48,778 nucleotides of DNA from DASZFV01 sp036494575 (lineage in GTDB: Bacteria; Myxococcota_A; Polyangia; Fen-1088). The notes below the pieces were generated by a model. That model did not search any database, was not told the DNA's origin, and worked only from the letters and a program-made list of their open reading frames with translations. The stretch's first letter is position 1, and every line of letters begins with the position of its first letter. Below, piece after piece: positions 35,924-44,048 of this stretch. Both the position numbers and the translations under genes were made by a program. The stretch covers positions 1 through 48,778 of the forward strand of contig DASXOE010000109.1 of assembly GCA_036494575.1 (NCBI GenBank), read 5' to 3'.

Positions 35924-36841
35924 TCAATCGGGCGCGCGGCGAGGTGGGGGCGCCGCCGCCCGGGCCATCGAACGCCGCAGCGGGAAGCCGAGCCGAAGGA
36001 TCCATTCGTAGAGGAAGTCGGGGCAGAATGCGCGCAGGCGGCCGGCCGTGAGGGACGTCGGTCCGACGGGCCAGCGCAGCCTCGGCCGCCGCGCCGTGGC
36101 CGCGCGTTCGACGATGTCGACGAGGCCACCGAGCGGCGCGCGCGCCAGGCCCTTCGCCTGGCGCGCATACGCCGCGAGGATGGCCGCGTAGGGGCTGTCC
36201 GTTCGGAGCGCGCCGGCCGCGAGGCGCTCGTTGGCGTGCAGCTCGCTCTCGTACGGTCCGGGCTCGATGAGCACGACGCGCACGCCGAACGGCAGGAGCT
36301 CGAGGCGCAAGGTCTCGATCATGCCTTCGAGCGCCCACTTGGAGGCGTTGTAGGCACCGGACATCGGGACTGCGACGCGTCCCGAGATGGAGCCCAGCGT
36401 CACGACGGTGCCGTCGCGCCGCGCGCGCATGGCGGGCAGCACGGCGCGCGTCACGCGCTGCACCCCGACGACGTTGGTCTCGAGCTGGGCACGCAGCTCG
36501 TCGGGCGTCGTCTCCTCGAGCGAGCCGAAGGCGTAATAGCCGGCGTTGTTGACGAGGACGTCGATGCGGCCCCCGGTCTCGCCGAGCGCGGCCTCGACGG
36601 CGGCGCGAACGGAGTCGTCACGCGTGACGTCGAGCGCGGGCGTCGTGAGGCGCCAGCCGCGCGCCGCCGCCTCCTCGCGCAGCGCCTCGCCCTTTTCTCC
36701 GTCTGGCGCGCGCATCGTCGCGAAGACGTGCCAGCCGCGCTCCGCGAAGCGGCGCGCGAGCGCGCGCCCGATGCCCGAAGACGAGCCGGTGACCAGGATG
36801 ACGCGCGGGTCGCTCACGACCGCCTTAGGGGGTTGGCTCAT
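35924..36841 (-). CDS. Short-chain dehydrogenase/reductase
   Basis: A 305-residue classical SDR. The cofactor motif TGSSSGIG is at residues 18-25, the NNAG motif lies near 97-100, and the active-site block GSISGRVAVPMSGAYNASKW contains Ser, Tyr and Lys in the normal YxxxK arrangement. The basic residues after the first beta-strand suggest NADP(H), by inference. The C-terminus is extended and hydrophobic (FCPDFLYEWILRLGFPL), hinting at membrane association or a hydrophobic substrate. GGAGG precedes the ATG. Its substrate cannot be inferred from the neighbours. Confidence 0.93.
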   Translation of the reverse strand: MSQPPKAVVSDPRVILVTGSSSGIGRALARRFAERGWHVFATMRAPDGEKGEALREEAAARGWRLTTPALDVTRDDSVRAAVEAALGETGGRIDVLVNNAGYYAFGSLEETTPDELRAQLETNVVGVQRVTRAVLPAMRARRDGTVVTLGSISGRVAVPMSGAYNASKWALEGMIETLRLELLPFGVRVVLIEPGPYESELHANERLAAGALRTDSPYAAILAAYARQAKGLARAPLGGLVDIVERAATARRPRLRWPVGPTSLTAGRLRAFCPDFLYEWILRLGFPLRRSMARAAAPPPRRAPD

Positions 36842-36886
36842 CGCGCGGTCCTCCTCGGGCGCATGATCGCCTACACGGGCGCGCCG

Positions 36887-37228
36887 TCAACCGCGGAGCA
36901 GGAAGCCGACGACCACCGTCGAGAGGAGGCCCCAGGCCGCCGTCGCAGCGATCCAGAGCCGCGCCGTCCGGCGGCGCAGGCGCGCGAGCGTGCGCAGCCC
37001 GAGCCCGACATCGAGCATCGACAGCACGAGCAGCCCCGTCATCCACAGTACGTTCTCGCGCGCGGCGCGGTCGGGCGCGCGCGCGAACGCCAGCGCCCCG
37101 ACGAGGAAGACCGATCCGAGGAGGATCTGCCCGATGGCCCGGCGCGTGGCCCGGGCCCGCAGCTGGGCGGCGCGGACGACGCGCAGCGCCCGGGAAGACT
37201 CGCGATGGCCGTCCACGCCGGTGCCCAC
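36887..37228 (-). CDS. Small hypothetical membrane protein
   Basis: A 113-residue protein with a basic N-terminus and three hydrophobic helices (IGQILLGSVFLVGALAFA; VLWMTGLLVLSMLDVGLGL; LWIAATAAWGLLSTVVVGFL). The GTG start at 37228 is 3 bp after the stop of the DUF3570 gene, so it looks like the third member of that operon. No family is recognised. The long Arg-rich N-terminus suggests the inside-positive end faces the cytoplasm; a later start is possible. Confidence 0.65.
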   Translation of the reverse strand: MGTGVDGHRESSRALRVVRAAQLRARATRRAIGQILLGSVFLVGALAFARAPDRAARENVLWMTGLLVLSMLDVGLGLRTLARLRRRTARLWIAATAAWGLLSTVVVGFLLRG

Positions 37229-37231
37229 GCC

Positions 37232-38356
37232 TCAGTATGGCATCGTGTAGCCGGCTTGCAGCACGTGCGCGTTGGCGAAGCTCGTGCTCTGGAAGTAGCG
37301 GCCGTACGAGATCTGGAACGTGCCGGCCGCGAGCCAGCCGAGCACGGGTACGCCGCGCAGGGCCTCGGCCTGCCAGAGCAGCTCGAGCTCCGGGTACTCG
37401 GTGCGCACGGGACCGAGCTTGGGGTCCGTCGTGTAGAAGACGGCGCCCGGCGGATAGCAGGTCGGCATCGCGAGGGCGTCGCACCAGAAGTTCGCGTTCG
37501 ACTGCCAGTACTGGCGATACGAAAGGCGCGCCGACAGGTCGCGCGTGAGCGGCCGGTAGACGCGGGCCTCGAGCATGTGCGAGCTGATGCGCCAGGGATC
37601 GGGGGCGTCGCCGTTGCCGGGGCGGAGATCGAAGTAGTACCGATACTGCAGGCGCAGCGCGACGCTCGCGCTCGGCACGTAGTAGGCCAGGCGCGCCGCG
37701 AGCGCGTTGCGGAGCCGATGGTCGGGGACGCGCTCGTACCCGAACTCCGGCACCGTCCGATAAAGGTTGGCTTGGAAGCCATCGAGGTAGGCGCTCTCGG
37801 CGGAGGCCTGGGCGACGAGCACGGGCGAGAGGATCTGCGTGTAGGACAGCCCGAAGAAGCGGGTCACGAGCGGGCACGAGTGGCTCGGGGGCGTCGCGCA
37901 CTCGGGCGTGCGGAAGCGCGAGGACATCGTGTCGAAGCTGACCCCGAGCGACGCGCCCACGCGGGCGGTGTCGCCCCAGAAGCGATGGGAGCCGCTCACG
38001 CTCAAGGCGTGTGACCAGTAGTCGGACTCGGCGCTGTATTTGTAGCCCGCCGTGAGCTCGGAGCGCTCCCAGCGCCGGCGCACCGAGAGCGCGGATTCGT
38101 TGCGCGTCTCCGTGAAGATCGAGTCGGCCGCCGTTCCGGCTGACACCGAGGCGGAGGTGATCGTGTCGACGAGGAAGTGCGCCCTCACGTCCCAGCCCGT
38201 GGGCGAGTCGCGCTCCACCTCGACGGTGGGCTGAATCACGCGCGTCGACGGCTCGCGGTAGTAGGCGCCGCGCACCGTGACGAAGTCCTCGGCGCGCGCC
38301 GCCCTGGCCCCGAGGGTGACGAGCCCGAGCGTGATGAGGAGAGCGGCGGCCTTCAA
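37232..38356 (-). CDS. DUF3570-family outer-membrane beta-barrel protein
   Basis: A 374-residue protein with a signal peptide (AAALLITLGLVTLGARAARA). The rest consists of amphipathic, aromatic-rich beta strands (ELTAGYKYSAESDYWSHAL, ALRLQYRYYFDLRP, LSARLSYRQYWQSN), ending in a C-terminal aromatic residue (GYTMPY) as in outer-membrane barrels. It matches the DUF3570 type. Its TTG start overlaps the stop of the DUF4266 gene (TTGA), and the two families are regular neighbours. There are four Cys in extracellular-looking loops (PECATPPSHSCPL; FWCDALAMPTCYP), probably two disulfides. The transported or bound substrate is unknown. Confidence 0.88.
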   Translation of the reverse strand: MKAAALLITLGLVTLGARAARAEDFVTVRGAYYREPSTRVIQPTVEVERDSPTGWDVRAHFLVDTITSASVSAGTAADSIFTETRNESALSVRRRWERSELTAGYKYSAESDYWSHALSVSGSHRFWGDTARVGASLGVSFDTMSSRFRTPECATPPSHSCPLVTRFFGLSYTQILSPVLVAQASAESAYLDGFQANLYRTVPEFGYERVPDHRLRNALAARLAYYVPSASVALRLQYRYYFDLRPGNGDAPDPWRISSHMLEARVYRPLTRDLSARLSYRQYWQSNANFWCDALAMPTCYPPGAVFYTTDPKLGPVRTEYPELELLWQAEALRGVPVLGWLAAGTFQISYGRYFQSTSFANAHVLQAGYTMPY

Positions 38357-38622
38357 TTGCAGCCGCAGCCCCCACCGGGCTCGCCGTACCCGAGATCGGA
38401 GCCCTCGCGGGCCCCGAGCCAGTGCTGGCGGAAGCGGTCCTCCGCGAGCTCGTCGGGCATGTCGAGCCGCATGCCGCGCTTCGCGAGGTGCTCACGCTGC
38501 CAAGGCTGCACGGGTGGCGCGCGGTGAGCGCAGCCGCCGAGCACCGCGAGGAGAACGGCCACGAGCAGCGGGCGGCGCAGCGTCGTCGCGGGCGGGCGCC
38601 GTCCGTCGCGCGTCGAAGGCAT
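38353..38622 (-). CDS. DUF4266-family small lipoprotein with conserved GCGCN tail
   Basis: An 89-residue protein with a signal peptide and lipobox LGGC (Cys31). It has the DUF4266 signature VQPWQREHLAKRGMRLDMPD and ends in EPGGGCGCN. The terminal Gly/Cys tail is a family feature and suggests disulfide, metal or cofactor attachment; none is proven. It is coupled to the DUF3570 gene by a 4-bp overlap. In other bacteria I recall this pair next to thioredoxin-like and ApbE flavin-transferase genes; neither is present in this window. The ATG at 38622 is supported by the signal peptide. Confidence 0.9.
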   Translation of the reverse strand: MPSTRDGRRPPATTLRRPLLVAVLLAVLGGCAHRAPPVQPWQREHLAKRGMRLDMPDELAEDRFRQHWLGAREGSDLGYGEPGGGCGCN

Positions 38623-38628
38623 GGTGCC

Positions 38629-38634
38629 GTTGTA
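38629..38634 (-). promoter_or_regulatory. Candidate -10 TACAAC, 6 nt before the 38622 start
   Basis: TACAAC on the minus strand in the 75-bp divergent gap ends 6 nt before the DUF4266 ATG. There is no Shine-Dalgarno. Confidence 0.35.
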
Positions 38635-38682
38635 ACACGGCGCGCCCGCGGACGAAGGGGGCCGATGGGACGCCGCGCGCGC

Positions 38683-38688
38683 TAAGAT
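38683..38688 (+). promoter_or_regulatory. Candidate -10 TAAGAT, 9 nt before the 38698 start
   Basis: The same hexamer as the -10 of the strong TolQ promoter. It ends 9 nt before the exonuclease ATG, with no Shine-Dalgarno between. The divergent gap is otherwise extremely GC-rich. Confidence 0.45.
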
Positions 38689-38697
38689 GACGGCGCC

Positions 38698-39423
38698 ATG
38701 AGCGCCCCCCCGAGCTACCTCGTCCTCGACATCGAGACCGTCCCGGATCCCGAGCTCTACACGCCTCCCGAGCTGCCCGCGGGCGTCGAGCGGCCCTTTC
38801 CGCCGCTCTACGCCTGCCGGCCCATCGTGATCGGCGTTCTGTGGCTCGACGAGGAGCTCGCGGTCAAACGCATCGGGACGATCGGCGCCGACAAGGACGA
38901 GGCGGGCATGATGGCCGACTTCGCCGACTTCATGAACACGCGCAAGCCCCACATCGTGACGTGGAACGGGCGCAGCTTCGACCTGCCCGTGCTGGCGCTG
39001 CGCGGGCTGCGCTTCGGGCTCAACTTCAACTGGTACTACCGCGGCGAGGGCTATCGCTACCGGTTCAGCGAGGAGGGCCACCTCGATCTCGGCGACGTCC
39101 TGTCCGATCACGGCGCGGCGCGCATGACCTCGCTCGACGGCGCGGCGCGCCTCATCGGCCTGCCCGGCAAGGACGGCGTCGACGGCAGCCAGGTCGAGGG
39201 TCTCTACCACGCGGGGCAGATCGAGGCGCTGCGCCACTACTGCCTCTCCGACGTCGCGCAAACGGCCTTCCTCTTTCTGCGCTACCGCCTCGTCGCGGGC
39301 TTGATAGAGCGCGAGCCGTACCGGCGCGCCACGGCGGGCCTGCTCGCGGCCATGGAATCGGACGGCCGCTTCGGCCGGCTCCTCGGCGCCGTCGATCGGC
39401 CGCGGCTCCTGCTGGGAGACTGA
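38698..39423 (+). CDS. Predicted PolB-like 3'-5' exonuclease (DnaQ/RNase T superfamily)
   Basis: A 241-residue stand-alone exonuclease. ExoI motif is LVLDIETVPD (Asp11, Glu13), ExoII is TWNGRSFDLPVL, and ExoIII is HYCLSDVAQT with the last Asp. All acidic metal ligands of the DEDD type are present. This matches the PolB-like predicted exonuclease family that occurs without a polymerase domain. The 3-methyladenine glycosylase gene follows after 7 bp, suggesting a small DNA-maintenance operon. Nucleic-acid substrate (DNA or RNA) is not decided by sequence. Confidence 0.9.
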   Translation: MSAPPSYLVLDIETVPDPELYTPPELPAGVERPFPPLYACRPIVIGVLWLDEELAVKRIGTIGADKDEAGMMADFADFMNTRKPHIVTWNGRSFDLPVLALRGLRFGLNFNWYYRGEGYRYRFSEEGHLDLGDVLSDHGAARMTSLDGAARLIGLPGKDGVDGSQVEGLYHAGQIEALRHYCLSDVAQTAFLFLRYRLVAGLIEREPYRRATAGLLAAMESDGRFGRLLGAVDRPRLLLGD

Positions 39424-39430
39424 GCGGCAG

Positions 39431-40030
39431 GTGCCGGCCCGCGTCGCGCTCGCCCCCCTGCCCCGCGCGTTCTATGCGCGGCCCACCGAGACGGTGGCGC
39501 GCGACCTGCTGGGGAAGGTCCTCGTGCGCCGCCTCGTGCGCCGCGAGCAGCGGGCCCGCATCGTCGAGGTCGAGGCCTACCTCGGCGAGCGCGACGCGGC
39601 CTCGCACGCGCGCCGCGGCCCCACGCCGCGCGCGGCGATGATGTTCGGTCCGCCCGGCTTCCTCTACGTCTACCTGGTCTACGGCATGCACCACTGCATG
39701 AACTTCGTGACCGAGACGGACGGCGTCGCCGGCGCCGTGCTCATCCGCGCGGCGGCGCCGCTCGACGAAGGCGACGCGCACGCGCTGCGCGGGCCCGGAA
39801 AGCTCTGCCTCGGCCTCGGCGTGACGTTGAGGGACAAGGGTCGCGATCTCACGGCGAGCGCCCATGGGCTCTACGTCGCCGACGACGGCGAGCCCCCGCC
39901 ACGCGTCGGCCGTTCGCCGCGCATCGGCGTCGACTACGCCGGCGCCTGGGCGGCGCGGCACTTGCGGTTCTTCGTCCCCGGACACCGCAGCGTCTCCGGA
40001 CCGCGACGACGCTCTTCAAGTCATACTTGA
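39431..40030 (+). CDS. 3-methyladenine DNA glycosylase (AAG/MPG family)
   Basis: A 199-residue protein starting at GTG 7 bp after the exonuclease gene, with GCGGCAGGT before it as a poor ribosome site. It shows the AAG fold motifs: VEVEAYLGERDAASHA with the catalytic-type Glu, TPRAAMMFGPPGFLYVYLVY, and GMHHCMNFVTE. It excises alkylated purines such as 3-methyladenine in base excision repair. The C-terminal ~20 residues (GHRSVSGPRRRSSSHT) are basic and lie partly over the convergent START-like gene (15-bp overlap). Confidence 0.94.
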   Translation: MPARVALAPLPRAFYARPTETVARDLLGKVLVRRLVRREQRARIVEVEAYLGERDAASHARRGPTPRAAMMFGPPGFLYVYLVYGMHHCMNFVTETDGVAGAVLIRAAAPLDEGDAHALRGPGKLCLGLGVTLRDKGRDLTASAHGLYVADDGEPPPRVGRSPRIGVDYAGAWAARHLRFFVPGHRSVSGPRRRSSSHT

Positions 40031-40522
40031 GGAATTCGTCGCAGGGGCGCCGGTGAACTGGCGTCTTCGGATCTCGCGCTCGAGAGAAGCGAACATGTTG
40101 GGCAGCGACGCCGAGACCAGGCCGTCGGTGACCTTGCGGAGCACGAAGCCCGGCAGCGGCGCCCGCACGTCCAGGCTCACGGTGTAGTCAACAGAAGTCC
40201 CGTCACCGTCGGGGGCGAAGCGCCAGCCGCCCATGGAGCTCGTCACGATCTCCCCCTCGACGTACGTCCAGTCGACCGTCAGCGGACCGCCCTCGGGGCC
40301 GGCCCCCGAGCAGGTCAGATCGAGGACGTAGCGGATGGGCAGCACCATGTGGGCGCGAAATTCGACGCGGACGACCTTCCCGGTCGTCGAGACGACGCGC
40401 GCCTCCTTGAGCTCGGGGAACAGGCGCGGGTACGCGGGGAAGTCGACGACGACGTCGTAGACCTCGCGCGGCGTGGCGCGGGGCACGTGGTGTCGGCGGT
40501 GCACCGGCGCTCGGGGATCCAT
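40016..40522 (-). CDS. START-like (SRPBCC/Coq10-type) protein
   Basis: A 168-residue soluble protein. The fold signature is HHVPRATPREVYDVVVDFPA with YPRLFPELKEARVV, then alternating beta strands and a long C-terminal helix (LPNMFASLEREIRRRQ). This matches the polyketide-cyclase/Coq10-like START family, which binds small hydrophobic ligands such as quinones or lipids. No catalytic residues can be assigned. The ATG at 40522 starts MDPRAPVHRRHHV; upstream readings enter the divergent promoter gap. CATAGT lies 9 nt upstream of the start. Confidence 0.85.
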   Translation of the reverse strand: MDPRAPVHRRHHVPRATPREVYDVVVDFPAYPRLFPELKEARVVSTTGKVVRVEFRAHMVLPIRYVLDLTCSGAGPEGGPLTVDWTYVEGEIVTSSMGGWRFAPDGDGTSVDYTVSLDVRAPLPGFVLRKVTDGLVSASLPNMFASLEREIRRRQFTGAPATNSSSMT

Positions 40523-40531
40523 GGCGTCACG

Positions 40532-40537
40532 ACTATG
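40532..40537 (-). promoter_or_regulatory. Candidate -10 CATAGT, 9 nt before the 40522 start
   Basis: CATAGT on the minus strand in the 86-bp divergent gap. It matches TATAAT at 4 of 6 positions and shares the start-proximal spacing seen at other genes. There is no ribosome site. Confidence 0.3.
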
Positions 40538-40591
40538 ACGCGGGTCCCGCGCGCGGTCGAGCGTCGGTTTGACGGTGCGAGGGCCGCCCAC

Positions 40592-40597
40592 TATGGT
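40592..40597 (+). promoter_or_regulatory. Candidate -10 TATGGT, 11 nt before the 40609 start
   Basis: TATGGT ends 11 nt before the GTG (17 nt before the alternative ATG at 40615). GAAGG between them could be a weak ribosome site if the ATG is used. Confidence 0.3.
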
Positions 40598-40608
40598 GAA
40601 GGCCCCGC

Positions 40609-43242
40609 GTGCCCATGGCCACACCCTTCGCGCCCCCCGGAACCCGCACCAACTTCACGGCCGATCGTTCCCTGCGCATCGTCCACGTCCGGCTCGAGCT
40701 GGACCTGGACCTGCCCGGCAAGCGGCTCGCGGGCGTGGCGACGCTGACCTTGGCCTCGCGCCGCGACGAGCTGGCCGTGTTCACGCTCGACGCCGTCGAG
40801 ATGCAGCTCGAGAGCGTCACGCTCGACGGGCAGGCGGCGACGTTCGACTACGACGGCGAGCGCCTGCGCGTGACGTGTGCTCGGCCCTTCGCCCGCGACG
40901 CCGAGTTTCGCGCCGAGATCCGCTACCGCTGCGCGCCGCGCCGCGGCCTGTACTTCATGGGGCCCGACGAGGGCCACCCCGAGCGCGCGCTGCAGTGCTG
41001 GACGCAGGGCCAGGACGACGACTCGCGCCACTACTGGCCCTGCATCGATCATCCAATCGAGAAGTTCACGTCGGAGATCGTGTGCACGGCGCCAGCGGGG
41101 AACTTCGTGCTTTCGAACGGCGACCTCGTCGAGCGCACGGAGCTGCCGGCCGAGCGGCCCGCCGGAACAGGCGCGCGCGTGCGCTGGCACTACCGCCTCG
41201 ACTTCCCGCAGCCGGCCTACCTCGTGACGCTCGTCTGCGGACCGTTCGTCGAGATCGTCGACAAGGCGCCGAAGACGGGCGTCGACGTTTACTACTACGC
41301 CGCGCCCGGGCGCGAGGCGGACGCGCGGCGCAGCTTCGCGCGCACGCCGGCCATGATCGACTATTTCTCCGAGCGCATCGGCGTTCCGTATCCGCACAAG
41401 CGCTACAGTCAGATCGCCGTGCCGGACTTCATCTTCGGCGGCATGGAGAACACGAGCGCGACGACGCTGACCGACCTGGCGCTCCTCGACGAGCGCGCGG
41501 CGCTCGACCACGACGTCGACGGCCTCGTCTCCCACGAGCTCGCGCACCAGTGGTGGGGCGATCTCGTGACCTGCCGCGAGTGGTCCGAGGGGTGGCTCAA
41601 CGAAGGCTTCGCGACGTACTTCGAGTACGTCTGGCGCGAGCGCGCCAAGGGCCGCGACGAGGCGGACTACGAGCTACTGGCCGACACCGAGGGCTACCTG
41701 GCCGAGGCGGGGCGCTACCAGCGCCCCGTCGTGTGCAGGCAGTACGAGGAGCCCATTCACCTCTTCGACGCGCACCTCTACGACAAGGGCGGCCGCGTGC
41801 TGCACATGCTGAGGAGCGCGCTCGGCGACGGGATTTTCTGGCGCGTCCTGCGTCACTACGTCGGCAAGCACGCGCGCGGCTCCGTCGAGACGCGCGACCT
41901 CGCGCGCGCCATCGAGGAGGTCTCGGGCCGGAGCTTCGACGAATTCCTCGACCGTTGGATCGCGCGGCCCGGTCACCCCGAGCTCGAGTGCGCCTGGGAG
42001 TGGGACGACGAGCGCAAGGTCGGCACGCTGCGCGTCGCGCAGAAGCAGGCCGTCAGCGCCGAGGCGCCGCTGTTCAAGTTCGACACGGTCGTGAGGTTCG
42101 AGCTCGACGGACACGAGCGCGACGAGCCGGTCGCCGTCGCGGAGGCGACGCATGCCTTCGAGTTCAAGCTGCCCGCGCGTCCCGCGCAGGTCGTCTTCGA
42201 TCCGGGCGACGTCATCCTCAAGAGCACCAAGATGGAGAAGGCGCGGCCGCTGTGGCGGCGACAGCTCGAGGCGGCGCGGCTCGGCATCGACCGCGTCACG
42301 GCGGCGGCCGCCCTGGGAGGCATCGTCGAGCCGGCCTCGGTCGAGGCCCTGGTGGGCGCGCTCCGGCGCGATCGCTTTTGGGCAGTGCGCGTCGCCGCGG
42401 CGCGCGCCCTCGGACGCATGCGGCGCGAGGACGCGCGCGAGGCGCTGCTCCAGGCGTTCGACGACGCCCACCCGAAGGTCCGGCGCGCCGCCGCCGCGGC
42501 CCTCGGCGAGCTCCGCGGCGACGAGCGCGCGGCGCGCGCGCTCGCGACGCGTCTTCAAAAGGGCGATCCCAGCGTTTTCGTCGAGGCCGAGGCCGCGCTC
42601 GCGCTCGGGCGCACGCGGTCGTCGCTCGCGCTCGAGATCCTGCCGACGCTGTTCGGCAAGCCGTCGTTCCAGGACATTCTGCGCACGCGCGCCATCGAGG
42701 GCCTCGGCTTCTCGGGAGACGAGCGCGCGCTGCCCGTCATCAAGGGCGCCTGGCGCGCTTACGGCGCGGGCGTCTTCCTCGCGCGCCGGGCGGTCGTCGT
42801 GGCGGCCGCCGAGCTCAGCGCGGGAACCTCGTTCGCGCGGGCCGGCCGCGAGCTCGTCGAGGACTGCCTCGCCGACCCCGACTTCCGCGTGCGCGGAGAG
42901 GCGGCGGCGGCGCTGGGACGCCTCGGGAGGCCCGAGGCCATCCCCGCCATCGAGCGCACCTTGGCCGCCGAGCTCGACGGCCGCGCGCGACGGCGCATGA
43001 CCGACGCCATTCGGACCCTGCGCGACGGGACGCGCCCGACCGAGCAAGCACAGAAGCTGCGCGAGGAGCTCGACCGTTTGCGGGGAGAGCAGGCCCGCTT
43101 GCGCGAGCGACTCGAGAAGCTCGAGGCCAGAGGCAACGGCTCTGTGCCCGCCCCTCCGGGTGGCAAGGCGCCACCCCCGAAGACGAAGCGCCCGCGCCCC
43201 GTCGTACGCCGTCGCGGCGCCCACCGGCCCGTCAGACGCTAG
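40609..43242 (+). CDS. M1-family aminopeptidase fused to HEAT repeats
   Basis: An 877-residue protein (GTG start at 40609; the ATG at 40615 is equally possible). Residues ~20-215 form the M1 beta-sandwich. The catalytic domain has FGGMENTSAT and HELAHQWWG (His309, Glu310, His313) with Glu332 (NEGFATYFE) as third zinc ligand, so it should remove N-terminal residues from peptides. After the peptidase core there is a small beta domain, then HEAT repeats at ~560-810 (RVAAARALGRM, VRRAAAAALGELRG, VRGEAAAALGRLG) in place of the usual ERAP-type C-domain. It ends with a coiled coil (QKLREELDRLRGEQARLRER) and a basic Pro-rich tail. There is no signal peptide, so it is probably cytoplasmic. Confidence 0.94.
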   Translation: MPMATPFAPPGTRTNFTADRSLRIVHVRLELDLDLPGKRLAGVATLTLASRRDELAVFTLDAVEMQLESVTLDGQAATFDYDGERLRVTCARPFARDAEFRAEIRYRCAPRRGLYFMGPDEGHPERALQCWTQGQDDDSRHYWPCIDHPIEKFTSEIVCTAPAGNFVLSNGDLVERTELPAERPAGTGARVRWHYRLDFPQPAYLVTLVCGPFVEIVDKAPKTGVDVYYYAAPGREADARRSFARTPAMIDYFSERIGVPYPHKRYSQIAVPDFIFGGMENTSATTLTDLALLDERAALDHDVDGLVSHELAHQWWGDLVTCREWSEGWLNEGFATYFEYVWRERAKGRDEADYELLADTEGYLAEAGRYQRPVVCRQYEEPIHLFDAHLYDKGGRVLHMLRSALGDGIFWRVLRHYVGKHARGSVETRDLARAIEEVSGRSFDEFLDRWIARPGHPELECAWEWDDERKVGTLRVAQKQAVSAEAPLFKFDTVVRFELDGHERDEPVAVAEATHAFEFKLPARPAQVVFDPGDVILKSTKMEKARPLWRRQLEAARLGIDRVTAAAALGGIVEPASVEALVGALRRDRFWAVRVAAARALGRMRREDAREALLQAFDDAHPKVRRAAAAALGELRGDERAARALATRLQKGDPSVFVEAEAALALGRTRSSLALEILPTLFGKPSFQDILRTRAIEGLGFSGDERALPVIKGAWRAYGAGVFLARRAVVVAAAELSAGTSFARAGRELVEDCLADPDFRVRGEAAAALGRLGRPEAIPAIERTLAAELDGRARRRMTDAIRTLRDGTRPTEQAQKLREELDRLRGEQARLRERLEKLEARGNGSVPAPPGGKAPPPKTKRPRPVVRRRGAHRPVRR

Positions 43243-44042
43243 GTACGCAGCGGCGCCGCGAGGTGGAGAAAGTCGCCCCGCGCCTCCGCGCCCGTCGCGA
43301 GGAGGAGGCGCACGAGCGGCTCGTCGTCGTCGATGACGAGGTTGATGTGCGGACAAGCGGGAACATGCGCGTGCATCGCCTCGACGAGGGCACGCACGGC
43401 GGGGTTGTCGAGGGCACGAAACGGAAACGCGCCGGGGAACCCGGGGGAGAAGACGGCCAGGCCCACGCATCGAGCGGCGGCGTTCGGCGCGGCGGCGAGG
43501 ACCAGCCGTCCGACGCCGCGCGCGTGGGCGAGCTGACCGCGCGGCAGGGCGAGCTCGCGCTCGAGCTCCTCGTCGCGGGCGGGCGGCAGCTCGTGGACCT
43601 GCGTGGGCGAGGCCGGCAACGAGGTCACGCTCTGCCACGGCACGCGCAGCGCGCGCGACGCGTAGAGCGTCCGGAGCCCCAAGCCCTCATAGAGGGCGAG
43701 CGCCGCGGCGTTTCGGGGGCCGACGTTGAGGCGCCAGTGGGCCTTGCCCTGGGCGCGCAGGTGCCAGGCGGTCGCCTCCATGAGGGCCCGCCCTACGCCG
43801 CGGCGCCTGGCGCCCGGCGCCACGACGACGTTCCGGACGTAGCCCGTGTCGTCGAATTCCTGCGTGTAGCAATAGCCGAGCACGTCCGCGCCCTCGGCGG
43901 CGATGAGCGTGAACGGGACGTACGCCGACGCCCACGCGCCTCGCCCCGGGCGCGGCTCGTCGACGCCCAGCTCGGGGAAGAGCCGCGTGAAGGCCCGATA
44001 GTCGGCCGCCGAGGCGCGCCGGATGACGACCGGGGCGCCCAC
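43239..44042 (-). CDS. GNAT-family N-acetyltransferase
   Basis: A 267-residue protein starting at GTG. The N-terminal GNAT domain (~1-150) has the acetyl-CoA loop VVVAPGARRRGVGRALMEA and the motif NVGPRNAAALALYEGLGLR. The C-terminal ~110 residues (from ~PTQVHELPPARDEELEREL) form an extra domain I do not recognise, perhaps a second degenerate GNAT fold. It starts 6 bp after the DHH phosphoesterase stop, so the two are probably co-transcribed. It overlaps the end of the convergent M1 gene by 4 bp. Substrate unknown. Confidence 0.9.
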   Translation of the reverse strand: MGAPVVIRRASAADYRAFTRLFPELGVDEPRPGRGAWASAYVPFTLIAAEGADVLGYCYTQEFDDTGYVRNVVVAPGARRRGVGRALMEATAWHLRAQGKAHWRLNVGPRNAAALALYEGLGLRTLYASRALRVPWQSVTSLPASPTQVHELPPARDEELERELALPRGQLAHARGVGRLVLAAAPNAAARCVGLAVFSPGFPGAFPFRALDNPAVRALVEAMHAHVPACPHINLVIDDDEPLVRLLLATGAEARGDFLHLAAPLRT

Positions 44043-44048
44043 CCGCCC

